From Brevibacillus brevis (lineage in GTDB: Bacteria > Bacillota > Bacilli > Brevibacillales > Brevibacillaceae), in the NCBI RefSeq assembly GCF_900637055.1, contig NZ_LR134338.1:3482001-3546000 (forward strand): DNA of 64,000 nucleotides, read 5' to 3'. The first letter of the stretch is position 1; each line of letters starts with the position of its first letter. The position numbers were made by a program, and so were the translations under genes. Below are positions 1 through 8,202 of this stretch, one piece after another. The notes under the pieces were generated by a model, which saw only the letters and a list, made by a program, of their open reading frames with translations, was not told the DNA's origin and made no database searches.

Positions 1-546
1 TCTGTAGATATTCCGCCCGATGGTCTAGCAGACTGGAGTGCTCCATTTGATTTTGCCAAATTAGCAAAACATGCGGATTATTTAGTAGTAATGGCCTATG
101 ATGAGCATTGGGCAGGCGGGCCAAAAGCAGGCTCCGTGTCATCCTTGCCATGGTTGAAAAAAGTCATCACCAACTTGCTCGACGACGTTCCAACCCAAAA
201 GCTGATTGTGGGCATGCCTCTGTACACACGAGATTGGCACCAATCAAAGGGAGCGCTGAAATCAACGGACCTCAGCATCCCTCAGTCCTACCAACTGCTC
301 TCTCAATATAGAGCCAAGACGGTTTGGGACGATAAAATTGGGCAATACCGCTCGACGTATCAAAAACAAGGCGTCTCACATACTATCTGGCTGGAAGAAA
401 GTCGCTCCATGGGACTCAAGGTCCAGGCCAGCCTGCAATGGAATATTGGTGGACTGGCGTACTGGTACGTAGGTTCTGAATCAACTGATATGTGGACAGC
501 CATTGCCAATTCGATTACCCTTAAGCATGCACGTGAAAAACTGTAA
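1..546 (+). CDS. Glycoside hydrolase family 18 protein, C-terminal part (5' end outside window)
   Basis: The reading frame is open from base 1, so the start lies upstream. The visible part carries a VVMAYDEHW strand-loop, followed by SLPWLKKVI, a KLIVGMPLYTRDW segment and a QASLQWNIGGLAYWYVG end. This is the second half of a GH18 TIM barrel, as found in Bacillales cell-wall or spore-cortex glycosidases and chitinase-like proteins. The catalytic DxxDxDxE strand would sit upstream and cannot be checked. The frame ends at a TAA, followed by a strong hairpin terminator. GH18 membership is fairly sure; the exact substrate (chitin, peptidoglycan or cortex) is not known. Confidence 0.8.
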   Translation, partial: SVDIPPDGLADWSAPFDFAKLAKHADYLVVMAYDEHWAGGPKAGSVSSLPWLKKVITNLLDDVPTQKLIVGMPLYTRDWHQSKGALKSTDLSIPQSYQLLSQYRAKTVWDDKIGQYRSTYQKQGVSHTIWLEESRSMGLKVQASLQWNIGGLAYWYVGSESTDMWTAIANSITLKHAREKL

Positions 547-553
547 GAATATG

Positions 554-605
554 AAAAGAAGCACCCTCCGTCCGGCTACAGCCGTGGCAGAGGTGCTTCT
601 TTTTG
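554..605. terminator. Bidirectional terminator
   Basis: GAAGCACC pairs with GGTGCTTC around a GC-rich loop, with an A run on the left and a T run on the right. It can terminate both the GH18 gene (+) and the converging small gene at 622-786 (-). Confidence 0.8.
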
Positions 606-621
606 TTAGGCTAGGCAATAC

Positions 622-786
622 TCAATACGTCCCAGATGAGCCTGCTCCACCAGGATGTTTAGGTGCCTCGACGACTTCATCCTTCGACGCTTTTCGGGTT
701 TCAAATAAATCCGTGCTTCCTGCTGCGTGCGTCCCCAGTACTTTCAATTCTTTATTTTCCACTTCCTGATTGTTTTGTTCAGACAA
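622..786 (-). CDS. Small hypothetical protein, 54 aa, TTG start
   Basis: On the minus strand, GGAGGG (794-799) sits seven bases before a TTG that opens a 54-codon frame ending TGA at 622. The product starts MSEQNNQEVE, is hydrophilic and acidic, and ends in a Gly/Ser-rich tail (HPGGAGSSGTY). No signal peptide or membrane segment is visible. The ideal ribosome binding site and the shared bidirectional terminator support a real gene. Function is unknown; a small spore-associated protein or a precursor peptide are possible but unproven. Confidence 0.7.
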   Translation of the reverse strand: MSEQNNQEVENKELKVLGTHAAGSTDLFETRKASKDEVVEAPKHPGGAGSSGTY

Positions 787-995
787 TTGTGATCCCTCCA
801 GGATGCAAGTTACCAGTAGTTTGTCTCGTTTATGCGATTATTAGACGATTATGGGACGATACGTTCTACCCAATAATCTCCTATTGTTGCAACATGAAAA
901 GTTCGGTATATTGAAATGCTACCCCCCAATTTACTGCCCAAGACAATATCTGAATTTCATTTTATATACTTCGATGAATGAAGGAGGAATCAGCT

Positions 996-1577
996 GTGAA
1001 GATGGAAATTTCAGATAACCGCATCATTTCAATCTTTGTGCCGGAGAGTGAACTGGCAGAGCGCGGTTACGATCAAAATAATCACGAAGCCGCTCTTTCG
1101 CTCCTTAACCATTTGATCGACGAAGCGCTTTTGTTTGCGGAATCTACGCAAGATTTTCCGGCAATGGATATGCCGTCACGTACGGAGGTAGCTTTCATTC
1201 CTTCTCAAGGGATGTATATCACTATTACCTTACTAGAAAGCCAAGAAGAAAAAACAGATGGGAAACAGACTGTAATTCTGGAGCAGGAGGCCTCATTTTT
1301 TGTCTTCCCTGACTTTGAAGATCTGACGCTATGTGCAGCGAAAATGCCCGAGCGTTTGCGTAAAAGTGGAAAGCTGTATGTATACAACGCTTCCTATGTG
1401 CTCCATCTTCCGAAATCCGATTTTTCCACCGAGGATGATCATCAGCTCGCAGCCTCTATTGTTGCTGAATATGCGACAAGACAGGTTGATACGACATCTG
1501 CGGTCGTGAATGAGTACGGAAAAGTCCTGTTTGAAAAAGAAGCTTTTCTTGAGATAGCACGCTTGTTTCCTTGTTAA
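996..1577 (+). CDS. mecA: MecA-family adaptor protein
   Basis: A 193-aa protein with the MecA/YpbH layout. An N-terminal domain begins MEISDNRI and has ELAERGYD, which corresponds to the xxERGFD stretch of MecA. An acidic linker follows, then a C-terminal domain with VFPDFEDL, GKLYVYN, YVLHL and EYGKVLFEKEAFLEI. MecA proteins deliver substrates such as ComK to the ClpCP protease. The GTG at 996 was chosen because AGGAGG (982-987) lies eight bases upstream; an ATG at 978 lies upstream of that site. It could be the second paralogue (YpbH-like) rather than MecA itself. Its terminator is split by the IS element that follows. Confidence 0.75.
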   Translation: MKMEISDNRIISIFVPESELAERGYDQNNHEAALSLLNHLIDEALLFAESTQDFPAMDMPSRTEVAFIPSQGMYITITLLESQEEKTDGKQTVILEQEASFFVFPDFEDLTLCAAKMPERLRKSGKLYVYNASYVLHLPKSDFSTEDDHQLAASIVAEYATRQVDTTSAVVNEYGKVLFEKEAFLEIARLFPC

Positions 1578-1706
1578 ATAGACAGCAACTTCTTGTCATA
1601 AACTGCAAAAAGGCCAACCCTTGATATTATCCCCTTTGAGTAGACAGTGTAAAAAGCCCGCTCACCTAACGGTGGGTGGTACACTCTACTTGGAGGGGAT
1701 TTTCTC

Positions 1707-2045
1707 ATGGCTAAAAAAGGTCAAACATTCAAGCGTTATTCCGAGGAGTTTAAGCTGAGGGCAGTAAACATGTATCAACAGGGAGAGATGGGTTCTAAAG
1801 CAATAGCTAAGGAATTAGGGATACCTAGTAAAACACAAGTTCTACAATGGGTCCGAAAGAAGAATAAAGGCGAAGGTTTTGTGGATCAAAGAGGAAAGAA
1901 TGGTTCTAGTGACACCCCATTTGTTGGTCGTCCAAGAACCAAGTTTGCTACTGTGGAAGAAGAAAGGGACTATCTAAAGGCGCAGGTAGAATACCTAAAA
2001 AAGCGCAATCCCAATCTGCATCTGGGGGGAAGGTATGGAAAATAA
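1707..2045 (+). CDS. IS3-family transposase OrfA
   Basis: A 112-aa DNA-binding subunit. A helix-turn-helix (YSEEFKLRAV ... IAKELGIPSKTQVLQW) is followed by a basic linker and a C-terminal leucine-zipper-like helix (EEERDYLKAQVEYLKK) that mediates oligomerisation. GGAGGGG lies about nine bases before the ATG. In the IS3 family, OrfA alone regulates transposition and the OrfAB fusion is the transposase. An A-AAA-AAG slippery heptamer lies near its 3' end. Confidence 0.9.
   Translation: MAKKGQTFKRYSEEFKLRAVNMYQQGEMGSKAIAKELGIPSKTQVLQWVRKKNKGEGFVDQRGKNGSSDTPFVGRPRTKFATVEEERDYLKAQVEYLKKRNPNLHLGGRYGK
1997..2003 (+). other. Programmed -1 frameshift site
   Basis: AAAAAAG read as A-AAA-AAG in the OrfA frame. 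Slipping back one base continues through AQSQSASGG and DELRKKYPLTWLVEIAQ into OrfB without a stop, giving an OrfAB fusion of about 396 aa. This is the standard IS3-family arrangement. Confidence 0.8.
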
Positions 2046-2095
2046 CTCGCTTTACGATCATAGACGAGCTGCGTAAAAAATATCCACTAACGTGG

Positions 2096-2896
2096 TTGGT
2101 AGAAATTGCGCAAGTGTCACGGTCGGGTTTTTACAAATGGCTTAGCACCAAAGGAAAGCCGTCAGCAAGAAATGAGTTAGATCAGATTCTGAAAAAGCAT
2201 ATGATGGCGATTCATTTGGAGCATCCATACTATGGTTATCCACGAATGCAGGTAGCATTAAAGAAGAAGGGATTGAATGCGAATCATAAGCGAATATACC
2301 GCCTGATGAAAGAATTAAACCTCCAATCCATCATCAGGAGGAAGCGCCGCTATTTTGGTAAAGCACCTTCGATTGTATATCCCAACTTACTTAACCGTAA
2401 GTTTAGAGCGGACAAGCCCAATGAGGTATTTGTAACAGATATTACGTATGTTGCACTTCATAACCGTTACTATTACCTTTCGGTCATTCAGGACCTTTTT
2501 AACAACGAAGTTGTTGCCTGGAAAGTTTCCAAGCGAAATGATTTACAACTTGTGTTAGACACTGTGGGGCAGCTAAACGAAGAAAGAGACGTGCTGAAAG
2601 CAACCCTACATTCAGATCAGGGCTTCCAATACACGTCTCGACAGTACAATAAGCGAATAAAGGAACTTGGCATAAGTGGCAGCCACTCTCGCAAAGGAAA
2701 CTGCCTTGATAACGCCTGCATCGAATCCTTTTTCTCGCACCTCAAAACTGAGACATTGTACTTTACTGAGTGTAAGACAGAAGAAGATCTCTTTCAAGCC
2801 ATTGAAAAATACATTTGGTTTTATAACCATGAACGGTTCCAGAAAAAATTAAACCAGTGTGCCCCGGTTGAATACCGAAACACACTGGCTGCTTAG
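2096..2896 (+). CDS. IS3-family transposase OrfB (DDE integrase domain)
   Basis: The catalytic subunit. It is made as OrfAB by -1 frameshifting, so the internal TTG given as start is only the first usable start codon of this frame. An HTH_21-type segment (HPYYGYPRMQVAL) is followed by an RNase H-fold integrase core with the DDE residues in DITYVAL, LHSDQGFQYTS and CLDNACIESFF. All three acidic residues are intact. The frame closes with a TAG just before the right inverted repeat. Confidence 0.9.
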   Translation: MVEIAQVSRSGFYKWLSTKGKPSARNELDQILKKHMMAIHLEHPYYGYPRMQVALKKKGLNANHKRIYRLMKELNLQSIIRRKRRYFGKAPSIVYPNLLNRKFRADKPNEVFVTDITYVALHNRYYYLSVIQDLFNNEVVAWKVSKRNDLQLVLDTVGQLNEERDVLKATLHSDQGFQYTSRQYNKRIKELGISGSHSRKGNCLDNACIESFFSHLKTETLYFTECKTEEDLFQAIEKYIWFYNHERFQKKLNQCAPVEYRNTLAA

Positions 2897-2956
2897 GCTT
2901 TTTTTATTGTGTCTACTTGACAGGGGTAAGACCACCCTCACAGTTGGCTTTTTTGG

Positions 2957-3134
2957 CTACATACTGCCATTGTATACGTCGGCGCTTTGAAATGAATGCA
3001 GTACGATTCCGTCAGCGTCTCCCTTTTCCTCCGGGTTCACAAAAAATGCATTTGTCTCCTCGAAAAAACGTTTCTGATATTCGCCATGGATTCTATACGT
3101 AAAAGCTCAGCATGAATATCTTGGTGTTCTGCAT
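2957..3134 (-). pseudogene. Probable degenerate small gene
   Basis: On the minus strand, AAGGAGGG lies seven bases before an ATG at 3134, but the frame stops after 13 codons. Protein-like sequence continues in another frame (RIHGEYQKRFFEETNAFF then VNPEEKGDADGIVLHSF) to a TAG at 2957. Removing one T in the CTTTTACG run joins them into one frame. This looks like a small gene broken by one or two indels. No homologue is recognised. Confidence is limited because composition alone could mislead. Confidence 0.35.
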
Positions 3135-3186
3135 GGGATTACCCTCCTTTATTCATACTGAAAGGGAGTAAAAGGAGGAAAGGTTC

Positions 3187-3555
3187 TTGCCGGATATTTT
3201 GATGAGCCCTGAATTAAAAAGAAAAACAGAGGAAGCTATCCAAGGTCTCACATTTACGAAAAATTTCCGTTCTGCAACAGCCGAGGAATGGTATCTGTTT
3301 TTGCCGGGATACCAAGATCCGCAGACAGAAGGGGCTTGCGGGAAAGTAATCATTCATTACGACTTGATTGGAAATCGGGATGTGTTCATCAACACCACCG
3401 TGATTTTCGATGACCCCAAACTGTATGACCCTGCTCTGCATCCGCTGGTCTACGCAGTGGTAGATGAGACCATCAATCGTTTGGTCGGCTATGCAAATAC
3501 GTTGCTCTCGGTACATGCAGGCTTCAATTCGTACTCAGCTGAATACGTGAGTTAG
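3187..3555 (+). CDS. Hypothetical protein, 122 aa, TTG start
   Basis: AGGAGG (3173-3178) lies eight bases before the TTG. The protein is soluble, with no signal peptide or membrane span. An N-terminal helix (SPELKRKTEEAIQGL) is followed by alternating strands (WYLFLPGYQDP, KVIIHYDL, VFINTTVIFDD) and a C-terminal helical region. No family is recognised. It precedes two small spore-type genes on the same strand, suggesting a sporulation-related context. Confidence 0.7.
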   Translation: MPDILMSPELKRKTEEAIQGLTFTKNFRSATAEEWYLFLPGYQDPQTEGACGKVIIHYDLIGNRDVFINTTVIFDDPKLYDPALHPLVYAVVDETINRLVGYANTLLSVHAGFNSYSAEYVS

Positions 3556-3609
3556 CACCACTTTGCAAAATGTCTGTTGGATAATCTTGCAACTTCAGGA
3601 GGGAACACG

Positions 3610-3837
3610 ATGAAAAACAACGATGAAGATTTGCTTCAGGCAGCCGAGGAGGTCGCCGACAAAATGTACGACCCATCCTTTTATAAAAGTGAATCGTTGA
3701 CGGAGCAAGGGCTCGCCATTACACACGAGCAAGTCAGCGACAATTACATGGAAGGTACAAACGACGGAAAAATCGATGAAAATGCTGGACAGAAAAATAT
3801 CGAGATACCTCGAACCGGCTACGAAAACATGTTTTGA
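3610..3837 (+). CDS. DUF4025 (YozQ-like) small protein
   Basis: A 75-aa acidic protein. The segment EVADKMYDPSFYKSE, then LTEQGLAITHEQVSDNYMEG, matches what I recall of the Bacillus YozQ/DUF4025 family, whose function is unknown. CAGGAGGG (3597-3603) decides for the ATG at 3610; the frame is open further upstream to a start at 3577 without a comparable site. The neighbours are a hypothetical gene and a coat-F gene. Confidence 0.65.
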   Translation: MKNNDEDLLQAAEEVADKMYDPSFYKSESLTEQGLAITHEQVSDNYMEGTNDGKIDENAGQKNIEIPRTGYENMF

Positions 3838-3953
3838 AGCCAAGTTGATATCCCATGCTAATCATTTCTCCATTTTTCCCCTGAATATCCATCGATTCTA
3901 TACAAACACTATCAAAGGTTGACAGTAACCCAATTCGATTACAGGAGGCCATT

Positions 3954-4508
3954 ATGCAACGATTTGCCGCTCATGAGTTTTTGGAAACACAAGAAGCACT
4001 CCGCTCCAAGCACGCCGCGATTGAAATGCACGGAGTACTTGCCGAGATGGCACAAGACCCTCAATTAACAGGTATCATTAACAGACATCAACAAATGATC
4101 ATGAACGCATACCAGCAAGGAATTAGCCTCTTGCAGGGAAAAGGCATCAACATCGCACCAGCTCCTATTCAATTGCGTGTAGCACAACCTACGGCAGTTG
4201 GTCTTAATAACCCGCAGATGGCTGCTCCCAACCCACATCCTACCCGCTTGTCAGATATGACGATTGCTACCCTGATGCTGAACTGGCATAAAGCGGGTTC
4301 GGCAATCGGCATGCTCTGGGCGGCTGAGTGCGTAGATCCAGGTATCCGTCAATATCATGTAAATGGCGCAAATGCTTGCCAGCAAATGGCTTATGAAACC
4401 TGGCAATACATGAATGCCAAGGGCTACTACCAAGCTCCGCAGCTTGCCGATCACACGATGAACACGATGATTAACGCCTACCAGCCTCAACAACAAATGT
4501 TCATGTAA
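3954..4508 (+). CDS. Spore coat protein, CotF family
   Basis: A 184-aa protein of mostly helical character. An N-terminal part (AAHEFLETQEALRSKHAAIEM) leads into paired helices rich in Met, Gln and Ala. The C-terminal half (MTIATLMLNWHKAGSAIGML ... ECVDPGIRQYHVNGANACQQ) is the coat-F domain seen in spore coat proteins of Bacillales. AGGAGG lies six bases before the ATG. Such genes are normally made in the mother cell, but I did not identify a convincing sigma-E or sigma-K promoter. Confidence 0.75.
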   Translation: MQRFAAHEFLETQEALRSKHAAIEMHGVLAEMAQDPQLTGIINRHQQMIMNAYQQGISLLQGKGINIAPAPIQLRVAQPTAVGLNNPQMAAPNPHPTRLSDMTIATLMLNWHKAGSAIGMLWAAECVDPGIRQYHVNGANACQQMAYETWQYMNAKGYYQAPQLADHTMNTMINAYQPQQQMFM

Positions 4509-4511
4509 GCC

Positions 4512-4545
4512 AAAAAACCGTCCTTGTTTGGACGGTTTTCATTTT
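4512..4545 (+). terminator. Terminator after cotF-like gene
   Basis: AACCGTCC and GGACGGTT form an 8-bp stem with a TTGTTT loop, followed by a T-rich tract. Confidence 0.8.
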
Positions 4546-4572
4546 ATGCTAGGCATGGCATCGTGGAATAAG

Positions 4573-4605
4573 AAAAACCTTCCCGCTTCTGGAAGGTTTT
4601 GTTTG
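4573..4605. terminator. Terminator for the minus-strand pair 4616-5145
   Basis: AAAAACCTTCC pairs with GGAAGGTTTT around CGCTTCT. T runs occur on both strands, so it can work in both directions. Confidence 0.75.
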
Positions 4606-4615
4606 TTACAATGTG

Positions 4616-4774
4616 TCAGCGATCTCGAACAGTCTCGGTATTAGTTGACCAGCCCCAGCTTTCTATTGGTTGTTCCTCATTACCACTGTCTTTAGTAGCT
4701 TGTAAATTTTGGATGTCTTGTCCTTCTTCGTCTTGCCTCGAATGGTTGCCCTGCAATTTTTTTGGCAAGTCCAT
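4616..4774 (-). CDS. Small hypothetical protein, 52 aa
   Basis: The minus-strand ATG at 4774 is preceded by AGGGGAAG and opens a 52-codon frame starting MDLPKKLQGN. The product is polar, rich in Gln, Asp and Glu, and ends near a Trp-rich patch (ESWGWSTNTE). The gene lies 35 bases downstream of the 111-aa gene on the same strand, and the pair ends at a shared terminator, suggesting a two-gene operon. Function unknown. Confidence 0.6.
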   Translation of the reverse strand: MDLPKKLQGNHSRQDEEGQDIQNLQATKDSGNEEQPIESWGWSTNTETVRDR

Positions 4775-4809
4775 GGCTCTTCCCCTCTCTTTTCGTTTGC
4801 TTTTGCTCG

Positions 4810-5145
4810 CTACTCTGGAGAATACCCCTCAGATTCATTCAGCAAGCCCTCATACTGGGTAATGGCTGAAATCAAATCTGGATGGGAGTCTCGGTTTGCC
4901 TCAGCCAGCTTTTTCAGATCGAAATACACTTCTGATAATCGAAAGAGAGGGTCGTTACGCTCAGAAACACCACTTGTTGCAGATTGTGTCACTACCCCAT
5001 TCGATTGCAAATAGAAGGTTTCTGCCGGGACACTTTCAATATCCTGCTTCACCTCTTTTAACACAGCCTGCAACCGTTCTGGCATCATATCGTTGTGTTT
5101 CTCGAATTTTCCAATAATCGTAAGGATGTAATCCTTTTTGCTCAT
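4810..5145 (-). CDS. Hypothetical protein, 111 aa
   Basis: A soluble, mostly helical protein starting MSKKDYILTIIGKFE, with a second half of paired helices (RLSEVYFDLKKLAEANRD, LISAITQYEGLLNE). No signal peptide or membrane segment is seen. The start is not well supported: the best purine-rich stretch (AAGGAAAGGA) is about 13 bases away. It is followed closely by the 52-aa gene. No family recognised. Confidence 0.65.
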   Translation of the reverse strand: MSKKDYILTIIGKFEKHNDMMPERLQAVLKEVKQDIESVPAETFYLQSNGVVTQSATSGVSERNDPLFRLSEVYFDLKKLAEANRDSHPDLISAITQYEGLLNESEGYSPE

Positions 5146-5239
5146 CGCTCTCGTTCATCCTTTCCTTCAAGCATGCTTTGTTAATGTGCCCGTACAACGG
5201 CAAAGGCATTCAAAAGTCTTGTTTAGCATGTAATTAGAC

Positions 5240-5295
5240 AAAAAACTGCCACCTCTCTCGCATCACGCACAAGTAGAAGTGGCAGTTTTTCTTTT
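5240..5295 (-). terminator. Terminator after kbl-tdh
   Basis: On the minus strand, CTGCCAC and GTGGCAG form the stem and a TTTTTT tail follows. Confidence 0.75.
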
Positions 5296-5305
5296 CCCTA
5301 TTCGT

Positions 5306-6268
5306 TTATCCGACTTGCTGGAGCAACTTTCCCCGCAGTTTTGCGAGCATGTCCTCAGTCATTTTGTCCAAGTCGTACTCTGCTTTGAAGCCCCACTCTT
5401 GCATGGCAGCCGTCGCATCAATGGAGTTCGGCCAGCTGTCAGCAATCGCCTGACGCACAGGGTCAACCTCATAAGAGAGCGTAAACTCAGGAATGTGCTT
5501 ACGGATCGCTGCTGCTACATCTTCTGGCTCAATGCTCATCGCAGTCACGTTGAATGCATTGCGGTGAATGAGCTTGGAGGCATCTGCTTCCATCAGGGAA
5601 ACAATGGCATTCAGCGCATCAGGCATATACATCATATCCATGTACGTACCTTTGCCGATGTAGGACGTATACGATCCATGCTGGATCGCCTTGTAGTAAA
5701 TGTCTACTGCATAGTCCGTCGTACCACCACCCGGAGGTGCTACATACGAGATCAGACCTGGGAAGCGCACACCGCGCGTATCTACCCCAAATTTTTGATA
5801 ATAGTAATCGCAGAGCAACTCACCGGATACCTTATTTACACCATACATGGTCGTAGGGCGTTGAATTGTGTCCTGCGGCGTGTTGTCCTTCGGTGTAGTC
5901 GGACCAAATGCACCAATCGAGCTCGGCGTAAAGAACTGGCAGTTCAACTCACGTGCTGCTTCCAGAGCGTTTACCAGCCCGCCCATGTTCAGGTTCCATG
6001 CCAAGAGAGGCTTCGCTTCTGCTGTTGCAGACAACAAGGCAGCCAAATGCATGATCGTATCCACGCCATGTTTCTTCGCCAGCTCAAACATCCGGTTCCC
6101 GTCGGTGACATCAAGAACTTCGAATGGACCCGATTGCACGACAGGATCGTCTTCGTTTTTCCGGATATCTGTGGCGATGACTTGATCCGCTCCGTAAATA
6201 TCGCGTAATTTCATGATGAGCTCGGAACCAATTTGTCCTAACGCCCCGGTTACCAGAATTTTTTTCAT
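5306..6268 (-). CDS. tdh: L-threonine 3-dehydrogenase, SDR type
   Basis: A 320-aa extended short-chain dehydrogenase. The N-terminal NAD motif is [10 protein letters not shown] and the catalytic YxxxK is [16 protein letters not shown] and RFPGLISY are typical of SDR-type threonine dehydrogenases. The enzyme oxidises L-threonine to 2-amino-3-ketobutyrate in the cytosol. Its ATG overlaps the kbl stop by four bases (ATGA), and kbl encodes the next enzyme, which supports this call over a generic sugar epimerase. Confidence 0.9.
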   Translation of the reverse strand: MKKILVTGALGQIGSELIMKLRDIYGADQVIATDIRKNEDDPVVQSGPFEVLDVTDGNRMFELAKKHGVDTIMHLAALLSATAEAKPLLAWNLNMGGLVNALEAARELNCQFFTPSSIGAFGPTTPKDNTPQDTIQRPTTMYGVNKVSGELLCDYYYQKFGVDTRGVRFPGLISYVAPPGGGTTDYAVDIYYKAIQHGSYTSYIGKGTYMDMMYMPDALNAIVSLMEADASKLIHRNAFNVTAMSIEPEDVAAAIRKHIPEFTLSYEVDPVRQAIADSWPNSIDATAAMQEWGFKAEYDLDKMTEDMLAKLRGKLLQQVG

Positions 6269-7458
6269 TTCAGGATCCCCATTTCTTTCCCAACTTTTTC
6301 GTAGATGCTAAGGGCACGATCCAACATTTCCTTGCTATGTGCCGCTGTTGGCATATTCCGTACACGGCCGGTTCCTTTTGGTACAGTAGGGAACACGATC
6401 GCTTTCGCGTACACGCCCTCTTCATACAGTCGCTTGCTGAACTCTTGGGTCTGCTGTTCGTCTCCGATAATGCAAGGAGTGATAGGCGTTTCGCTCTCCC
6501 CAATATTGAAGCCGAGTTCTTTCAAGCCTTTTTTGAGGTAGTGTCCGTTATCCCACAACTTGTCGTGCAGCTCGGTGCTGTTCATCAAAATATCGATAGC
6601 AGCAATGGAAGCAGCCACATCCGCAGGGGTCAGCGAAGTTGAGAACAGGAACGGTCTGCTGCGTACTTTGAGCCAGTCGATCAGCTCTTGGCGTCCCGCT
6701 ACATAACCGCCGACTACCCCAATTGCTTTGGAAAGTGTGCCGATTTGGAAGTCGATCTTATTAGACAGCCCAAAATGCTTAACCGTTCCTGCCCCTTTGC
6801 CGAGAACACCAGAGCCGTGGGCATCGTCTACATACGTAATCAAGTCAAATTGTTCGGCTACCTCTACGATTTCCGGCAGCTTGGCAACATCGCCATCCAT
6901 CGAAAATACGCCGTCAGTAATGACCATCAGCTTTTTATATTTGCCGGATTCTTTCGCTTCCTTCGCTTTCGCACGCAAATCATCGATATCGGAGTGATTC
7001 ACACGGATAATTTGTGCACGAGACAGGCGGCATCCATCAATAATGGAAGCGTGGTTCAACTCGTCAGAAAGAATCGCATCGTCCTTGTCCATGACAGCAG
7101 AGATCGCAGCCATGTTGCAGTTAAAACCAGATTGGTAAGCAATAGCGGCTTCCGTGTGCTTGAAGGCAGCGAGCTTTTCTTCCAGCTTCACATGCAAGTC
7201 CAAGGTACCATTAATTGTACGTACAGCCCCTGCCCCTACGCCGTATTTGCTCGCTGCTGCAATCGCAGCGTCCACAAGGCGTTGATCAGTAGCCAAGCCC
7301 AGATAGTTATTGGAGGAGAGGTTGATTAATTCTTTCCCTGCAATCGTAATGACCGGACCGTTCGCGCTTTGCAATGGGTCAATGACGTTGTACAGTCCCT
7401 TGCTCTTCAAATCTGCCAGATTTTCATGTAAAAAATGTTCAAGTGTTTTGCTCGCCAA
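6265..7458 (-). CDS. kbl: Glycine C-acetyltransferase (2-amino-3-ketobutyrate CoA ligase)
   Basis: A 397-aa PLP enzyme of the alpha-oxoamine synthase family. It has the substrate loop [11 protein letters not shown], the cofactor-contacting [12 protein letters not shown] and the Schiff-base lysine in GTLSKAIG. It splits 2-amino-3-ketobutyrate with CoA into glycine and acetyl-CoA, the second step of threonine catabolism after Tdh. A TTG start is chosen because GGAGGG lies seven bases upstream; an ATG at 7473 overlaps that Shine-Dalgarno sequence. A cre-like site lies about 160 bases upstream. Confidence 0.9.
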   Translation of the reverse strand: MASKTLEHFLHENLADLKSKGLYNVIDPLQSANGPVITIAGKELINLSSNNYLGLATDQRLVDAAIAAASKYGVGAGAVRTINGTLDLHVKLEEKLAAFKHTEAAIAYQSGFNCNMAAISAVMDKDDAILSDELNHASIIDGCRLSRAQIIRVNHSDIDDLRAKAKEAKESGKYKKLMVITDGVFSMDGDVAKLPEIVEVAEQFDLITYVDDAHGSGVLGKGAGTVKHFGLSNKIDFQIGTLSKAIGVVGGYVAGRQELIDWLKVRSRPFLFSTSLTPADVAASIAAIDILMNSTELHDKLWDNGHYLKKGLKELGFNIGESETPITPCIIGDEQQTQEFSKRLYEEGVYAKAIVFPTVPKGTGRVRNMPTAAHSKEMLDRALSIYEKVGKEMGILK

Positions 7459-7619
7459 CGAGAATCCCTCCATTAATCATCCATCGATTAGTAAGTTCCA
7501 CAAAAACAATTGTTCACGCTGTATGGACATATCATTGTGATAAAATTCGCATAAAATCAACTTAATCTACAGACATTTTACCACCATTTACTTAAAACGT
7601 CCACATCACAAAGACACAT

Positions 7620-7633
7620 TGTTAACGCTTTCA
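7620..7633 (-). promoter_or_regulatory. Candidate CcpA cre site upstream of kbl-tdh
   Basis: TGTTAACGCTTTCA matches 13 of 14 positions of the cre consensus TGWAARCGYTWNCA. A plausible sigma-A promoter (TGGACG, 17 bases, TAAAAT) lies between it and kbl. Carbon catabolite control of threonine breakdown would make sense but is inferred only. Confidence 0.45.
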
Positions 7634-7703
7634 ATCATTTTCCTTTTGCTATTGTCATCTTTCCTACTTTTTCCTTTTGTCGTAATTGGTAGACTCCTAG
7701 AAA

Positions 7704-7748
7704 TGAAAAAACCACTATCCTGCTACTTGTGAGCAGATCGTGGCCTTT
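7704..7748 (-). terminator. Terminator after ferredoxin gene
   Basis: On the minus strand, CCACGATCTGCT pairs imperfectly with AGCAGGATAGTGG and is followed by TTTTTT. Confidence 0.7.
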
Positions 7749-7751
7749 TCC

Positions 7752-8129
7752 TCATTTTTTTGCCTTTTGTGATTTTAAGATACCAGGCTTGGTGTCTATC
7801 GTGCGCACAAAACCGTTCGTTTCGAAGCGATGTGTCATCAAGGCCTCTACTGGTCTGCCGTTTTGAAAATGCTCTTCCACCAACATCTGGGCATCTTCTG
7901 GCGTCACGTTTTCATACCAGATTCCCTCGGGGTACACGATCATCACGCATGCGTCCTCACATCGTCCGTTGCAACGCGTGCGGGTTGTATGTACATAGTC
8001 ATCCAAACCTGCGTCGGTAATCGCTTCGCGTATCGCTACCGTAACCTCTTCGCCACCTTTGCGCATACAGCTTCCACCATTACAGATCAGTACATGATGT
8101 TTGGTCTGAGATAAGTCCCATGTTGCCAC
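7752..8129 (-). CDS. Thioredoxin-like [2Fe-2S] ferredoxin
   Basis: A 125-aa protein with the thioredoxin-like 2Fe-2S fold. HHVLICNGGSCMRKG supplies one cysteine; CNGRCEDACVMIVYPEG supplies the other cluster ligands and the strand after them; YENVTPEDAQMLVEEHF is the closing part seen in the NuoE-like and CbiX-linked ferredoxins. GGAGAGG seven bases before a GTG decides the start at 8129; the frame runs open further up. It is divergent from xerS. The redox partner is unknown. Confidence 0.8.
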   Translation of the reverse strand: MATWDLSQTKHHVLICNGGSCMRKGGEEVTVAIREAITDAGLDDYVHTTRTRCNGRCEDACVMIVYPEGIWYENVTPEDAQMLVEEHFQNGRPVEALMTHRFETNGFVRTIDTKPGILKSQKAKK

Positions 8130-8202
8130 TACAAATCCTCTCCGTTCTTGTCCAACATCCATCCACACTCCCCATCATGACGGTTTCTTGTTCAATTTGC
8201 AA

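Larger units (their letters stand above)
1635..2922 (+). mobile_element. IS3-family insertion sequence (IS150-like), apparently intact
   Basis: About 1.29 kb with two overlapping transposase frames. Imperfect terminal inverted repeats are visible: the left end carries AGTAGACA then TAAAAAGCC, and the inverted right end carries AAGTAGACA then TAAAAAAAGCC. The exact outer bases are uncertain because CCCC and GGGG also flank the two ends. No clear target duplication was found. The terminal repeats, the OrfA helix-turn-helix, the slippery site and the DDE residues of OrfB are all present, so the copy may still be active. Confidence 0.85.
1607..2954 (+). terminator. Terminator hairpin split by the IS element
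   Basis: The left arm AAAAAGGCCAAC (1607-1618) and right arm GTTGGCTTTTTT (2943-2954) would form a 12-bp stem with one G-U pair and a T tail. The whole IS lies in what would be the loop. The hairpin probably served the mecA-like gene and the converging degenerate gene at 2957-3134. Confidence 0.55.

Noticed and set aside
5279-6208. Long plus-strand open frame of 309 codons opposite tdh
   Set aside because: Its product is Arg/Cys/His-rich and has no family features, and it lies wholly antisense to a clear threonine dehydrogenase gene.
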